A stretch of 59,880 bases of DNA, from positions 1-59,880 of the forward strand of contig CAWDUP010000003.1 of the NCBI GenBank assembly GCA_963805505.1. Direction: 5' to 3'. Below the pieces are notes generated by a model that saw nothing but the letters and a program-made list of their open reading frames with translations, did no database searches and was not told where the DNA came from. Position 1 is the first letter of the stretch. Each line of letters starts with the position of its first letter. This document shows, piece by piece, positions 49,193 to 56,355 of the stretch. Both the position numbers and the translations under genes were made by a program. The stretch comes from JANPBY01 sp963805505. Lineage in GTDB: Bacteria > Actinomycetota > Actinomycetes > DATJPE01.

Positions 49193-51582
49193 CGACTACC
49201 GCGGAGACACCCGTCAGCCCAGCCGGCAACCCGATGGGGTTTGGTCGGATGCCGCGCAAGGAGGACGTGCGCTTCCTGCGCGGGCAGGGCAACTACGTCG
49301 ACGACGTCAACCTGCCTGGCATGCTGCACAGCGCCGTCTTGCGCAGCCCGTACGCCCACGCGCGCATCCGCTCCATCGACGCCTCGGCGGCTGAAGCACT
49401 ACCCGGCGTTCACGCGGTCATCACCGGCGCAGTGCTCGAGACCCTCAACCTGGCATGGATGCCGACGCTGTCCTACGACACGCAGGCCGTACTCGCCACG
49501 GACAAGGTGCGCTTCCAGGGCCAGGAGGTCGCCTTCGTGGTCGCCGAATCCCGATACATCGCAAGGGATGCTCTCGAGCTCATCGAGGTGGACTACGAGC
49601 CGCTCCCTGCCGTCATGGACGCCAAGCGGGCGATGGATCCCTCGGCACCGGTCATTCGTGACGACAAGGAGGACAAGAAGGACAACTTCATCTACGACTG
49701 GGACGCCGGCAACAAGGATGAAACCGACGCGGCTCTCGCTGCGGCTGAGGTCGTGGTGACCCAAGACATGCTCTATCCGCGCTCGCACCCGGCGCCGATG
49801 GAAACGTGTGGTGCCGTGGCCTCGATGGATCCGGTCACCGGAAAACTCACGATGTGGACCACCACTCAGGCCCCGCACGCGCATCGCACCGTCTACGCGC
49901 TGGTTGCCGGGCTTCCTGAGCACAAGATCCAGATCATCAGCCCCGACATCGGTGGCGGCTTCGGCAACAAGGTTGGGATCTACCCGGGCTACGTGTGCGC
50001 GATCGTCGGCTCCATCGTCACGGGCAAGCCGGTGAAGTGGGTCGAGGACCGCAGCGAAAACCTGATGTCGACGTCATTCGCCCGCGACTACCACATGAAG
50101 GCGACGATCGGAGCGACCCGCGAGGGCAAGATCGTGGGCGTCAAGGTCGACGTGCTGGCCGACCACGGCGCTTTCAACGGGGTCGCACAGCCCACCAACT
50201 ACCCGGCCGGTTTCTTCCACATCTTCACCGGTTCCTACGACTATCCGGCGGCCTACTGCTCGGTGCGGGCGGTCTACACCAACAAGGCTCCAGGGGGCGT
50301 CGCCTATGCCTGCTCCTTCCGCATCACCGAGGCCGTCTACGCCATCGAGCGGGTCGTTGACTGCCTCGCAGCAGAGCTGGAGATGGACCCTGCTGAGCTG
50401 CGGTTGAAGAATTTGCTGCGCCCGGAGCAGTTCCCCTACACGACGCCGACCGGATGGGAGTACGACTCCGGTCAGTACGAGAAGACCATGCGGGTTGCCT
50501 TGGAGCTGGCTGGCTACGACGACCTGCGCCGTGAACAGGCGGAGAAGCGAGCCAAGGGTGAATACATGGGCATCGGGCTGGCGTTCTTCACCGAGGGTGT
50601 AGGTGCTGGACCTCGAAAGCACATGGACATCCTGGGTCTGGGGATGGCCGACGGGTGCGATCTGCGGGTGCACCCCACTGGCAAGGCGCAGGTCCGGATC
50701 TCCGTGCAGAGCCAGGGTCAAGGACATGAGACGACCTTCGCCCAGATCGTCAGTCACGAACTTGGAATCCCACCCGAGGACATCGAGGTCATTCACGGCG
50801 ACACCGACAACACACCCTTCGGTCTCGGCACCTACGGCTCGCGCTCGACTCCGGTGTCTGGTGCCGCCGCAGCGATGGTGTCCAGGCGGGTGAAGGACAA
50901 GGCCAGGCTCATTGCCGCCGCGGCTATGGAGTGCGCGCCCGACGACCTGGAGTGGGAGCTCGGCCGGTGGTTCGTCAAAGGTGACCCGGAGCAGGGCAAG
51001 ACGATCCAGGAGATCGCCATGCTTGCGCATGGCGCCCTCGAACTGCCCGAGGGCGTCGAAGGTCACCTCGATGCACAGGTGGTGTACAACCCGCCGAACC
51101 TCACCTATCCGTACGGCTGCTACATCTGCGTGGTCGACGTGGATGCCGGAACCGGTCAGGTCAAGGTGCGGCGGTTCATCGCCGTGGATGACTGCGGCAC
51201 CCGAATCAACCCCATGATCGTCGAGGGCCAGGTGCATGGCGGTCTGGCCGAGGGCGTGGGCATGGCCTTGATGCAGGTGATCGCGTTCGACGAGGACGGC
51301 AACAATCTCGGTGGATCGTTCATGGACTATCTGCTGCCCACGTCGATGGAGTGCCCAAACTTCGAGCTGGGCGAGACGGTCACCCCGTCCCCGCATCACC
51401 CCATCGGCGCGAAAGGGGTAGGTGAGTCTGCAACCGTCGGATCACCTCCCGCCGTCGTCAATGCCGTCATGGATGCACTAGCACCACTTGGGGTCAGGCA
51501 CGCTGATATGCCGCTGACTCCGGCCAACGTCTGGCGGGCGATCCAGGGCCGACCGGTTCGTACCGACCTCGCGGTCAACTAG
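49189..51582 (+). CDS. coxL: Form I CO dehydrogenase molybdenum-copper subunit
   Basis: A 797-residue catalytic subunit. The diagnostic loop is AYACSFR at 372-378, with Cys375 bridging copper to molybdenum; this is the form I signature (AYxCSFR). GGGFGNK binds the cofactor and Glu746 (KGVGESA) is the catalytic glutamate. It oxidises CO to CO2, letting the cell use atmospheric or local CO as an energy source. It shares much of its framework with the form II subunit at 42482 but that one lacks the Cys. Maturation genes follow within 11 bp. Confidence 0.95.
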   Translation: MTTTAETPVSPAGNPMGFGRMPRKEDVRFLRGQGNYVDDVNLPGMLHSAVLRSPYAHARIRSIDASAAEALPGVHAVITGAVLETLNLAWMPTLSYDTQAVLATDKVRFQGQEVAFVVAESRYIARDALELIEVDYEPLPAVMDAKRAMDPSAPVIRDDKEDKKDNFIYDWDAGNKDETDAALAAAEVVVTQDMLYPRSHPAPMETCGAVASMDPVTGKLTMWTTTQAPHAHRTVYALVAGLPEHKIQIISPDIGGGFGNKVGIYPGYVCAIVGSIVTGKPVKWVEDRSENLMSTSFARDYHMKATIGATREGKIVGVKVDVLADHGAFNGVAQPTNYPAGFFHIFTGSYDYPAAYCSVRAVYTNKAPGGVAYACSFRITEAVYAIERVVDCLAAELEMDPAELRLKNLLRPEQFPYTTPTGWEYDSGQYEKTMRVALELAGYDDLRREQAEKRAKGEYMGIGLAFFTEGVGAGPRKHMDILGLGMADGCDLRVHPTGKAQVRISVQSQGQGHETTFAQIVSHELGIPPEDIEVIHGDTDNTPFGLGTYGSRSTPVSGAAAAMVSRRVKDKARLIAAAAMECAPDDLEWELGRWFVKGDPEQGKTIQEIAMLAHGALELPEGVEGHLDAQVVYNPPNLTYPYGCYICVVDVDAGTGQVKVRRFIAVDDCGTRINPMIVEGQVHGGLAEGVGMALMQVIAFDEDGNNLGGSFMDYLLPTSMECPNFELGETVTPSPHHPIGAKGVGESATVGSPPAVVNAVMDALAPLGVRHADMPLTPANVWRAIQGRPVRTDLAVN

Positions 51583-51592
51583 GAACCACCCG

Positions 51593-52486
51593 ATGACTGC
51601 ACTTCGGCAGCGCGCCGAGGAACTGCGTGCTCGGCGAGAGCCGTTCGTGCATGCCCGCGTCGTGCTTGCTGAACGGCCGACGTCAGCGAAGCCCGGAGAC
51701 GAGGCGCTCATCTTGTCCGATGGCGCCATCGAAGGTTTCGTCGGCGGAGACTGCGCCGAAGACACCGTGCGGACAAAAGGTCTTGCGGTCCTCGCCTCGG
51801 GTGAGTCCATGCTGCTTCGCATCGCAGCAGCACCCGAGGCGGAGCAGGCCGGAAAGACAGTCGTTCACAATCCCTGCCTGTCCGGAGGGACCCTGGAGAT
51901 ATTCCTGGAGCCGATCTTGCCCACGCTGGTGGTATCCGTCTTCGGGGAGAGCCCGATCGCCGCGGCGATGGCCGGCGTTGGTCAAGCCTTGGGGTACGAC
52001 GTCCAGCGCCTGGACGGAGCGCTACCGGACGGGGTTGGTGCGGTTCTGGTCGCGGCCCATGGACGCGGGGACGAGGACCGCGTCCTCATCGACGCGGTGC
52101 GGGCAGAGGTTCCCTATGTCGGGCTGATCGCAAGTCCGAAGCGCGGCGCGGCGGTCGTCGGATCCCTCGACCTCGACGATGACCAGAAGCGGTCCATCCG
52201 CACCCCCGCCGGGCTGGACATCGGAGCACGTTCACCGGCTGAGATCGCTTTGTCGGTCTACGCGCAGATCATTGCCGAACGCGTCCGCCCTCGAGCTGGC
52301 GAGCCTGCCGCCGCCCAGTCGGTCGACGATGCAGGGGAGACGGCCGTAGATCCCGTTTGCGGCATGACTGTCGTCATCTCTGACACGGCCCTGCACGCCG
52401 AGGTCGAGGGCGTCGATCACTACTTCTGTGGGGCCGGCTGTCGGCGAGCGTTCCTTGCCGATCCGAGCACATACGTCGGCTCGTGA
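51593..52486 (+). CDS. XdhC-family CODH maturation protein fused to a YHS domain (CoxF-like)
   Basis: A 297-residue protein. An N-terminal XdhC_CoxI domain (SDGAIEGFVGGDCAEDTVR) is followed by an XdhC Rossmann domain (VVSVFGESPIAAAMAG, then GLIASPKRGAAVVG and LDIGARSPAEIALSVYAQII). The last 45 residues are a YHS domain: VDPVCGMTV then YFCGAGCRRAFLADP, with three cysteines suited to metal binding. In Oligotropha, CoxF and CoxE are needed for copper insertion into CO dehydrogenase. A metal-binding YHS tail on a CoxF-like protein fits copper handling, but that is inference. The stop overlaps coxD. Confidence 0.82.
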   Translation: MTALRQRAEELRARREPFVHARVVLAERPTSAKPGDEALILSDGAIEGFVGGDCAEDTVRTKGLAVLASGESMLLRIAAAPEAEQAGKTVVHNPCLSGGTLEIFLEPILPTLVVSVFGESPIAAAMAGVGQALGYDVQRLDGALPDGVGAVLVAAHGRGDEDRVLIDAVRAEVPYVGLIASPKRGAAVVGSLDLDDDQKRSIRTPAGLDIGARSPAEIALSVYAQIIAERVRPRAGEPAAAQSVDDAGETAVDPVCGMTVVISDTALHAEVEGVDHYFCGAGCRRAFLADPSTYVGS

Positions 52487-53370
52487 CCGTCGCCGACCTG
52501 GTGAGCTCGCCCGAGGTCCTAGCCGAGGGACTGTCGAGCACTGGATACCTGACCGACGCGGGACTGGCGACGGCACTGTTCTGTGCCGTGCGGCTCCCGC
52601 AGCCACTGCTGCTTGAAGGGGAGGCGGGCGTCGGGAAGACCGAGGCGGCGAAGGCGCTGGCGACCTTCCTGGACACGCCGCTGATCAGGCTGCAGTGTTT
52701 CGAAGGCATTGATGCGGCCGAGGCGCTGTACGAGTGGAACTATCCGCGGCAGTTGCTGGGGATCCGGCTGGCCGAGGCCGGTGGTCGAGGGGACCTTGTC
52801 GAGGAGTCCCTGTTCGGCCCGGACTACCTGATCAGGCGTCCGCTCCTAGCAGCTCTGGAGCACGCCGGCCCGCGCCCGGCGGTGCTGCTCATCGATGAGG
52901 TCGATCGCGCCGATGAGGAGTTCGAGGCCTTCCTGTTCGAGCTGCTGGCCGAGGCCGCGGTGACGATCCCCGAGATCGGCACGATCACCGCGACGCAACC
53001 ACCGATCGTGGTCTTGACGTCGAACCGCACCCGCGACCTGCATGACGCACTCAAGCGACGGTGCCTCTACCACTGGATCGACTATCCAGACCTGCAGCGG
53101 GCAACCGCGATCGTTCGGGCGAGGGTGCCTGGTGCGAACGATGCGCTCGTGCAGCAGGTGACCAGTGCCGTGTCTCGCCTGCGGTCTCTGGAGGTGCAGA
53201 AGCCTCCCGGCGTCGCTGAGGCGATCGACTGGGTCTTGGCAGCAGACCTGCTGGGAGTGGCTTCCCTGGATGAAGGTGCCGTTGAAGCAACGCTGGGGTC
53301 GGTCCTGAAGTACCGAGAGGACCATGACGTCGTGCGCCTGCGTGGCTTGTCCTGGGTGGCCGGTGGCTAG
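52483..53370 (+). CDS. coxD: CoxD, MoxR-type AAA+ ATPase for CODH maturation
   Basis: A 295-residue AAA+ protein of the MoxR group. Walker A is GEAGVGKTEAAK, Walker B is VLLIDEVDRADEEFE, sensor 1 is VVLTSNRTRDLHDALKRRC, and a helical lid follows. In carboxidotrophs CoxD is a chaperone-like ATPase needed to build the sulfurated molybdenum-copper centre. GTG 52483 overlaps the XdhC-YHS stop (GTGA). The next gene is its VWA partner, the usual MoxR-VWA pairing. Confidence 0.92.
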   Translation: MTVADLVSSPEVLAEGLSSTGYLTDAGLATALFCAVRLPQPLLLEGEAGVGKTEAAKALATFLDTPLIRLQCFEGIDAAEALYEWNYPRQLLGIRLAEAGGRGDLVEESLFGPDYLIRRPLLAALEHAGPRPAVLLIDEVDRADEEFEAFLFELLAEAAVTIPEIGTITATQPPIVVLTSNRTRDLHDALKRRCLYHWIDYPDLQRATAIVRARVPGANDALVQQVTSAVSRLRSLEVQKPPGVAEAIDWVLAADLLGVASLDEGAVEATLGSVLKYREDHDVVRLRGLSWVAGG

Positions 53371-54646
53371 TTCCGCCGATCCCCATGCTGGGGCTGGGCT
53401 GGCTGAGGTGATTGCGGCTTTCGGTCACTTGCTTCATCGCGCTGGGGTGCCGGTGACCCCAGAGCGAAGTGGTCGTTTTGCTGCCGCTATCACCTTGGCC
53501 GCCCCGCAGAGCCTGCCCGAGCTGGCCAGGCTCGGTCGGACCACCCTGGTGAGCAGCCGTGACCAGATCCCGATCTTCGATCGTGTCTTCGCCCAGGTCT
53601 TCGGCGGCTTTTACGATCCGGCGGAGTTCCGCGGCGAGGCGCCGCCTTCGCAGGCGCCGCCCCCCGAGGCTTCTTCGGCGGGTGAACGCAGTCCCGGCGA
53701 ACCCAAGCGGGAGGTGCCGGCGAGTCCGAGTCCGCTCGCCACCAGCGCGATCCCCGACCCTTCATCGGCCGGGGAGACCGATGGCGAGGATCCTGCGGTG
53801 CTTGCGGCAGTCAGTCAGCAGGAGCGGTTGACCAGAAAGGACTTTGCCGACTGCACCCCTGAGGAGCTGGCACTCCTGGCCCGCCTGGTGGAGGCGTTGC
53901 CGTTCGTTCCGCCGCTGCGCATCACTCGCCGGGAGCGGCGTCACCATGCCGGGTCACGGCTGGACGTGCGGGCTACGCTTCGCGCGGCCCACCGAACGGC
54001 CGGGGACCCGGTTCGTCGGGTACACCGGCGGCGACAAGTGCGACCTCGACGCCTCGTGCTGATCGCCGACGTGTCGGGGTCGATGGAGCCCTATGCGCGG
54101 ATCTACCTTCACCTGATGCGCGGAGCCGTTCGTGCGCTCGGCTCCGAAGCCTTCGTCTTCGCGACCGAGCTGACGAGACTGACCCGTTCCCTGGGGCACA
54201 CGCAGCCGGATGTGGCCTATCGCCGAGCCGCCGAGGCGGCCCCTGACTGGTCCGGCGGTACTCGGATCGGACGCGCGTTGCAGGCATTCGTGGACGGATA
54301 CGGGCGTCGCGGGATGGCCCGGGGGGCGGTGGTGGTGATCGTGTCCGACGGCTGGGAGATCGAGGATCCGCGCCTGGTCGAACGGGCCATGACCCAGCTG
54401 CACCGGTTGGCCTTTCACGTGATTTGGGTGAATCCGCGCAAGGCTGCCCAGGGCTACGCGCCGTTGGTCGGAGGGATGGCGGCGGCGCTGCCCTCGGTCG
54501 ACACGTTCGTCAGCGGCCACTCGGTGCATGCCATCGAGGAGGTGATGTCAGCCGTTCATCGAGCGAGAAGCCGACATGAAGGCAGCCGACATGAAGGTAG
54601 CCGACATGAAGGTAGCCGACATGAGGAAAGGCCCCTCGAAGTATGA
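53363..54646 (+). CDS. coxE: CoxE, von Willebrand A domain protein for CODH maturation
   Basis: A 427-residue protein. The N-terminal half is helical and contains a Pro/Ser/Glu-rich linker (about 85-145). The C-terminal VWA domain has the MIDAS sequence DVSGSME and the later IVSDGWEIED. It works with the CoxD ATPase in copper loading of CO dehydrogenase. GTG 53363 overlaps the coxD stop by 8 bp; longer frames have no ribosome site. The C-terminus is odd: four tandem SRHEG-type pentapeptides from a 15-bp DNA repeat, then a stop codon inside the terminator loop. Confidence 0.88.
   Translation: MASSADPHAGAGLAEVIAAFGHLLHRAGVPVTPERSGRFAAAITLAAPQSLPELARLGRTTLVSSRDQIPIFDRVFAQVFGGFYDPAEFRGEAPPSQAPPPEASSAGERSPGEPKREVPASPSPLATSAIPDPSSAGETDGEDPAVLAAVSQQERLTRKDFADCTPEELALLARLVEALPFVPPLRITRRERRHHAGSRLDVRATLRAAHRTAGDPVRRVHRRRQVRPRRLVLIADVSGSMEPYARIYLHLMRGAVRALGSEAFVFATELTRLTRSLGHTQPDVAYRRAAEAAPDWSGGTRIGRALQAFVDGYGRRGMARGAVVVIVSDGWEIEDPRLVERAMTQLHRLAFHVIWVNPRKAAQGYAPLVGGMAAALPSVDTFVSGHSVHAIEEVMSAVHRARSRHEGSRHEGSRHEGSRHEERPLEV
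54569..54626 (+). repeat. 15-bp tandem repeat at the 3' end of coxE
   Basis: The unit AGCCGACATGAAGGT occurs at 54569, 54584 and 54599, with a truncated fourth copy from 54614. Copies differ by one base at most over the full units. In the coxE frame each encodes Ser-Arg-His-Glu-Gly. Such repeats can change copy number by slippage without shifting the frame. Confidence 0.8.
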
Positions 54647-54661
54647 GTTCGAGGGGCCTTT
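54627..54661. terminator. Strong bidirectional hairpin terminator
   Basis: A perfect 14-bp stem (54627-54640 with 54648-54661) encloses a 7-base loop. Each strand ends its 3' arm with TTT. The coxE stop codon TGA (54644-54646) is in the loop. On the plus strand it ends the cox operon; on the minus strand it would end the structured RNA encoded at 54627-54947. Confidence 0.85.
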
Positions 54662-54947
54662 CGTGCAACCACTGCCTGGCGTGAAGGTTTCCCTCCTCAC
54701 CAGCTCCGCCGTGACGTGCGGCCCGACGCATCCCGGTTGCCCGGTCACCCGTCAGGTGATGGTCCTCGACCGATCCGTACGCACACACCGCAGCGTCACC
54801 TGCGATCCATCTGGTTGCCCAGACAGGTGGTGCGCCGGTCTTCGACCGACCCGCCTGCTCCACGTGCGGGCCCCTCCGCCTCGGGTTACCCCGGTGCTTC
54901 GGCTGCTCGAGTTGCCTCGAGCCGGCCCGCCCCTGTTGCTGGCGTGG
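54627..54947 (-). ncRNA. Candidate structured non-coding RNA, family not recognised
   Basis: No convincing coding frame lies here, but the minus strand folds well. Hairpins with GNRA tetraloops are: GCTCGAG-GCAA-CTCGAGC (54922-54905), CGGG-GTAA-CCCG (54893-54882), TCTGG-GCAA-CCAGA (54823-54810) inside an outer CACCTG/CAGGTG stem (54829-54797), CCGG-GCAA-CCGG (54744-54733), and AGG-GAAA-CCT (54694-54685) inside CTGG/CCAG. Helices CCACG/CGTGG and GCGGGCC/GGCCCGC (54947-54924 with 54872-54860) enclose the first two. The loops are GNRA only on the minus strand. TTGCGC (54982-54977) and TAGAAC (54958-54953), 18 bases apart, could be the promoter. I find no RNase P, tmRNA or SRP core motif. Confidence 0.65.
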
Positions 54948-54952
54948 GGGTA

Positions 54953-54982
54953 GTTCTACGCGACGGAATCGTTGGTGCGCAA
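54953..54982 (-). promoter_or_regulatory. Promoter-like sequence for the structured RNA
   Basis: On the minus strand TTGCGC (54982-54977) and TAGAAC (54958-54953) are separated by 18 bases. Transcription would begin near 54946, which coincides with the first paired base of the RNA's outer helix. The -10 match lacks the final T, so it is only suggestive. Confidence 0.35.
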
Positions 54983-55014
54983 GGGTTTTTGGGAAGAATC
55001 TTCTGGAACTTTTC

Positions 55015-55068
55015 TTGTCCACAGGGCGCTGAGCCTGCACCCACAGGACATCCACAGGGCTATCCACA
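55015..55068 (+). repeat. Cluster of DnaA-box-like repeats
   Basis: TTGTCCACA (55015-55023) matches the actinobacterial DnaA box exactly. Related copies in the same orientation are CACCCACA (55038-55045), ACATCCACA (55048-55056) and CTATCCACA (55060-55068). An AT-richer patch with the odd palindrome GAAGAATCTTC lies just before. There is no dnaA, dnaN or other replication gene nearby, so it is more likely a DnaA-binding or titration site than an origin. The 500-bp stretch between the terminator and 55163 otherwise holds only the RNA candidate. Confidence 0.4.
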
Positions 55069-55162
55069 AGTCTGTCCCCAAGGGAGTACCCGGGAGCCGC
55101 GTCGTGCAGGTCGATGGAGCTCCCAGCGTTCGTACGGTTGGCTGATCCCCGCCGCATGACCG

Positions 55163-55543
55163 TCAGTCGGTCTCGCGCAGGTGCTGACGAAACACCCGGG
55201 CCAGGACCAAGGCGGTCACGATCGAGGCCACCCACACGAGGACGGTGGCAACGACCCAGGTGCCCACACCCTCGATGGTCAGGTTGTCTGAGAGCAACGT
55301 CGTGATCAGCAAGGCAAGGAACGACACGATCAGGCCTGCGGCGATGTTGGCCCACGCTGCGTACTTCTCGAGCACGGCCTCGACCACCGGAGCGAGCAGC
55401 ACGGTCAGGATCGTGAACAGGATCGTGGCAGTGATGAGGCCGGTTGCTGTGATCGACATGTCGTCCAGCAGCAGGGACGCGACCCACAACGCGATGGCAC
55501 TCGTGGCCAGCGCCACGAGCAGACGGACGGCGATTCGCGGCAT
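55163..55543 (-). CDS. Phage holin 4-2-like (PF04020-type) membrane protein
   Basis: A 126-residue protein with four membrane helices: an amphipathic start, LLVALATSAIALWVASLLL, then LITATILFTILTVLLAPVV, a third around IAAGLIVSFLALLITTLL and the last ending ASIVTALVLARVF. Despite the family name these are ordinary chromosomal membrane proteins of unknown function, not lysis proteins; no prophage gene is nearby. The frame is open to GTG 55570; ATG 55543 gives the usual family start. It is convergent with the upstream plus-strand cox operon but separated by the RNA candidate. Confidence 0.72.
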   Translation of the reverse strand: MPRIAVRLLVALATSAIALWVASLLLDDMSITATGLITATILFTILTVLLAPVVEAVLEKYAAWANIAAGLIVSFLALLITTLLSDNLTIEGVGTWVVATVLVWVASIVTALVLARVFRQHLRETD

Positions 55544-55776
55544 GCCAGTCACGGTAGTCCTAGCGGCCACGCGGGGTGGGAGCGAACTGCGCTTTCGCCG
55601 ATCACCCGCATGAGCGTGCCGAACTGGCGACGATCATCGCGGCCAGTCGCAGGAACAGGCAGCGAGCTCTGGGCACCTCCCTGCCGTTCCGTAGCCAGGT
55701 GGCGCGCTCCGTTGCCCGCTGAGAGGGTATGTCTCAGCCATGGCCGCCCACGCACTTCGTCGACTGGAGACCTTGC

Positions 55777-56313
55777 ATGAACAAGGCGCAGATCAGCTTG
55801 CTCAGCGAATCGGAGCTCCTCCTCATGGGGGAAACCGAGCCGTCGGTGCTCGCGACCAAAGACGAGGACGAGGTCGGCGACCTGTTGCTCCGGGTGCGGC
55901 GGGCGCGGAACAAGTACTCCAAGAACTATCGGCGGCAGTCCACCAAAAGGGTGAGCGCCAAGCGCTCGCGCGGTGCGGCCCGTGGATCGTCGAACAAGAC
56001 AGCAATGAAGGCAGAGATCTTCGAAGATGCCCTGGCGCGAGTGAGCCGGAGACTGTCGGTGCTGGCCCGCGAGAGCGCGAAGGAGCTTCGTCGCGAGCGG
56101 ATCAAAGCCGCCCGAGGGACTCCACCGACGGGCTCAGCAGCCCGTGGTGGCGGCTCTCCCAAGGGAGCTCGCCCGGGGGCGAGTGCGGCATCGCCGAAGA
56201 CAGCGAAGACGCCGAAGGCGCCCCAGGGGACTCGTAGCCCGGCTAAGACCAAGCAGGTTCGGTCCTCGCAAGCCGCCGGAGCAAGGCGGCAGGCCAAGCG
56301 AGACAACCGCTGA
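55777..56313 (+). CDS. Hypothetical protein with basic, Lys/Ala/Pro-rich tail
   Basis: A 178-residue protein. Residues 1-38 are acidic and leucine-rich (ISLLSESELLLMGETEPSVL). Residues about 40-70 are strongly basic (RVRRARNKYSKNYRRQ). Residues about 70-105 are a charged helix, and the remainder is a low-complexity tail of Lys, Ala, Ser, Pro, Gly and Arg ending QAKRDNR. The basic regions suggest nucleic-acid binding, as in histone-like tails, but no known domain is recognised. ATG 55777 is preferred over ATG 55729, which would add only a Pro/Trp-rich leader. It stands alone 42 bp before the next gene. Confidence 0.62.
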   Translation: MNKAQISLLSESELLLMGETEPSVLATKDEDEVGDLLLRVRRARNKYSKNYRRQSTKRVSAKRSRGAARGSSNKTAMKAEIFEDALARVSRRLSVLARESAKELRRERIKAARGTPPTGSAARGGGSPKGARPGASAASPKTAKTPKAPQGTRSPAKTKQVRSSQAAGARRQAKRDNR

Positions 56314-56355
56314 CCGAGGCGCTGCGTACCTCTAGGGGCTGGCTACCCTGCAGCC

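Noticed and set aside
54569..54626. CRISPR-like repeats
   Set aside because: The units are contiguous 15-mers without spacers and encode a pentapeptide repeat in coxE.
54627..54947. RNase P RNA, tmRNA or SRP RNA
   Set aside because: The universal RNase P strings (GAGGAAAGTCC-like and ACAGAA-like), the tmRNA tRNA-like ends and the SRP GGAAGGAAGCA-type loop are not present on either strand.
55015..55068. Chromosomal origin oriC
   Set aside because: Only four boxes, no long AT-rich unwinding element, and no dnaA, dnaN, rpmH or parAB nearby.
54716..55159. A 147-residue plus-strand frame across the RNA candidate
   Set aside because: It is Pro/Arg/Ser-rich without any domain or ribosome site and ignores the paired structure of the interval.
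55163..55543. Prophage holin
   Set aside because: The PF04020-type family is common in bacterial chromosomes and no phage gene, integrase or attachment site is in the window.
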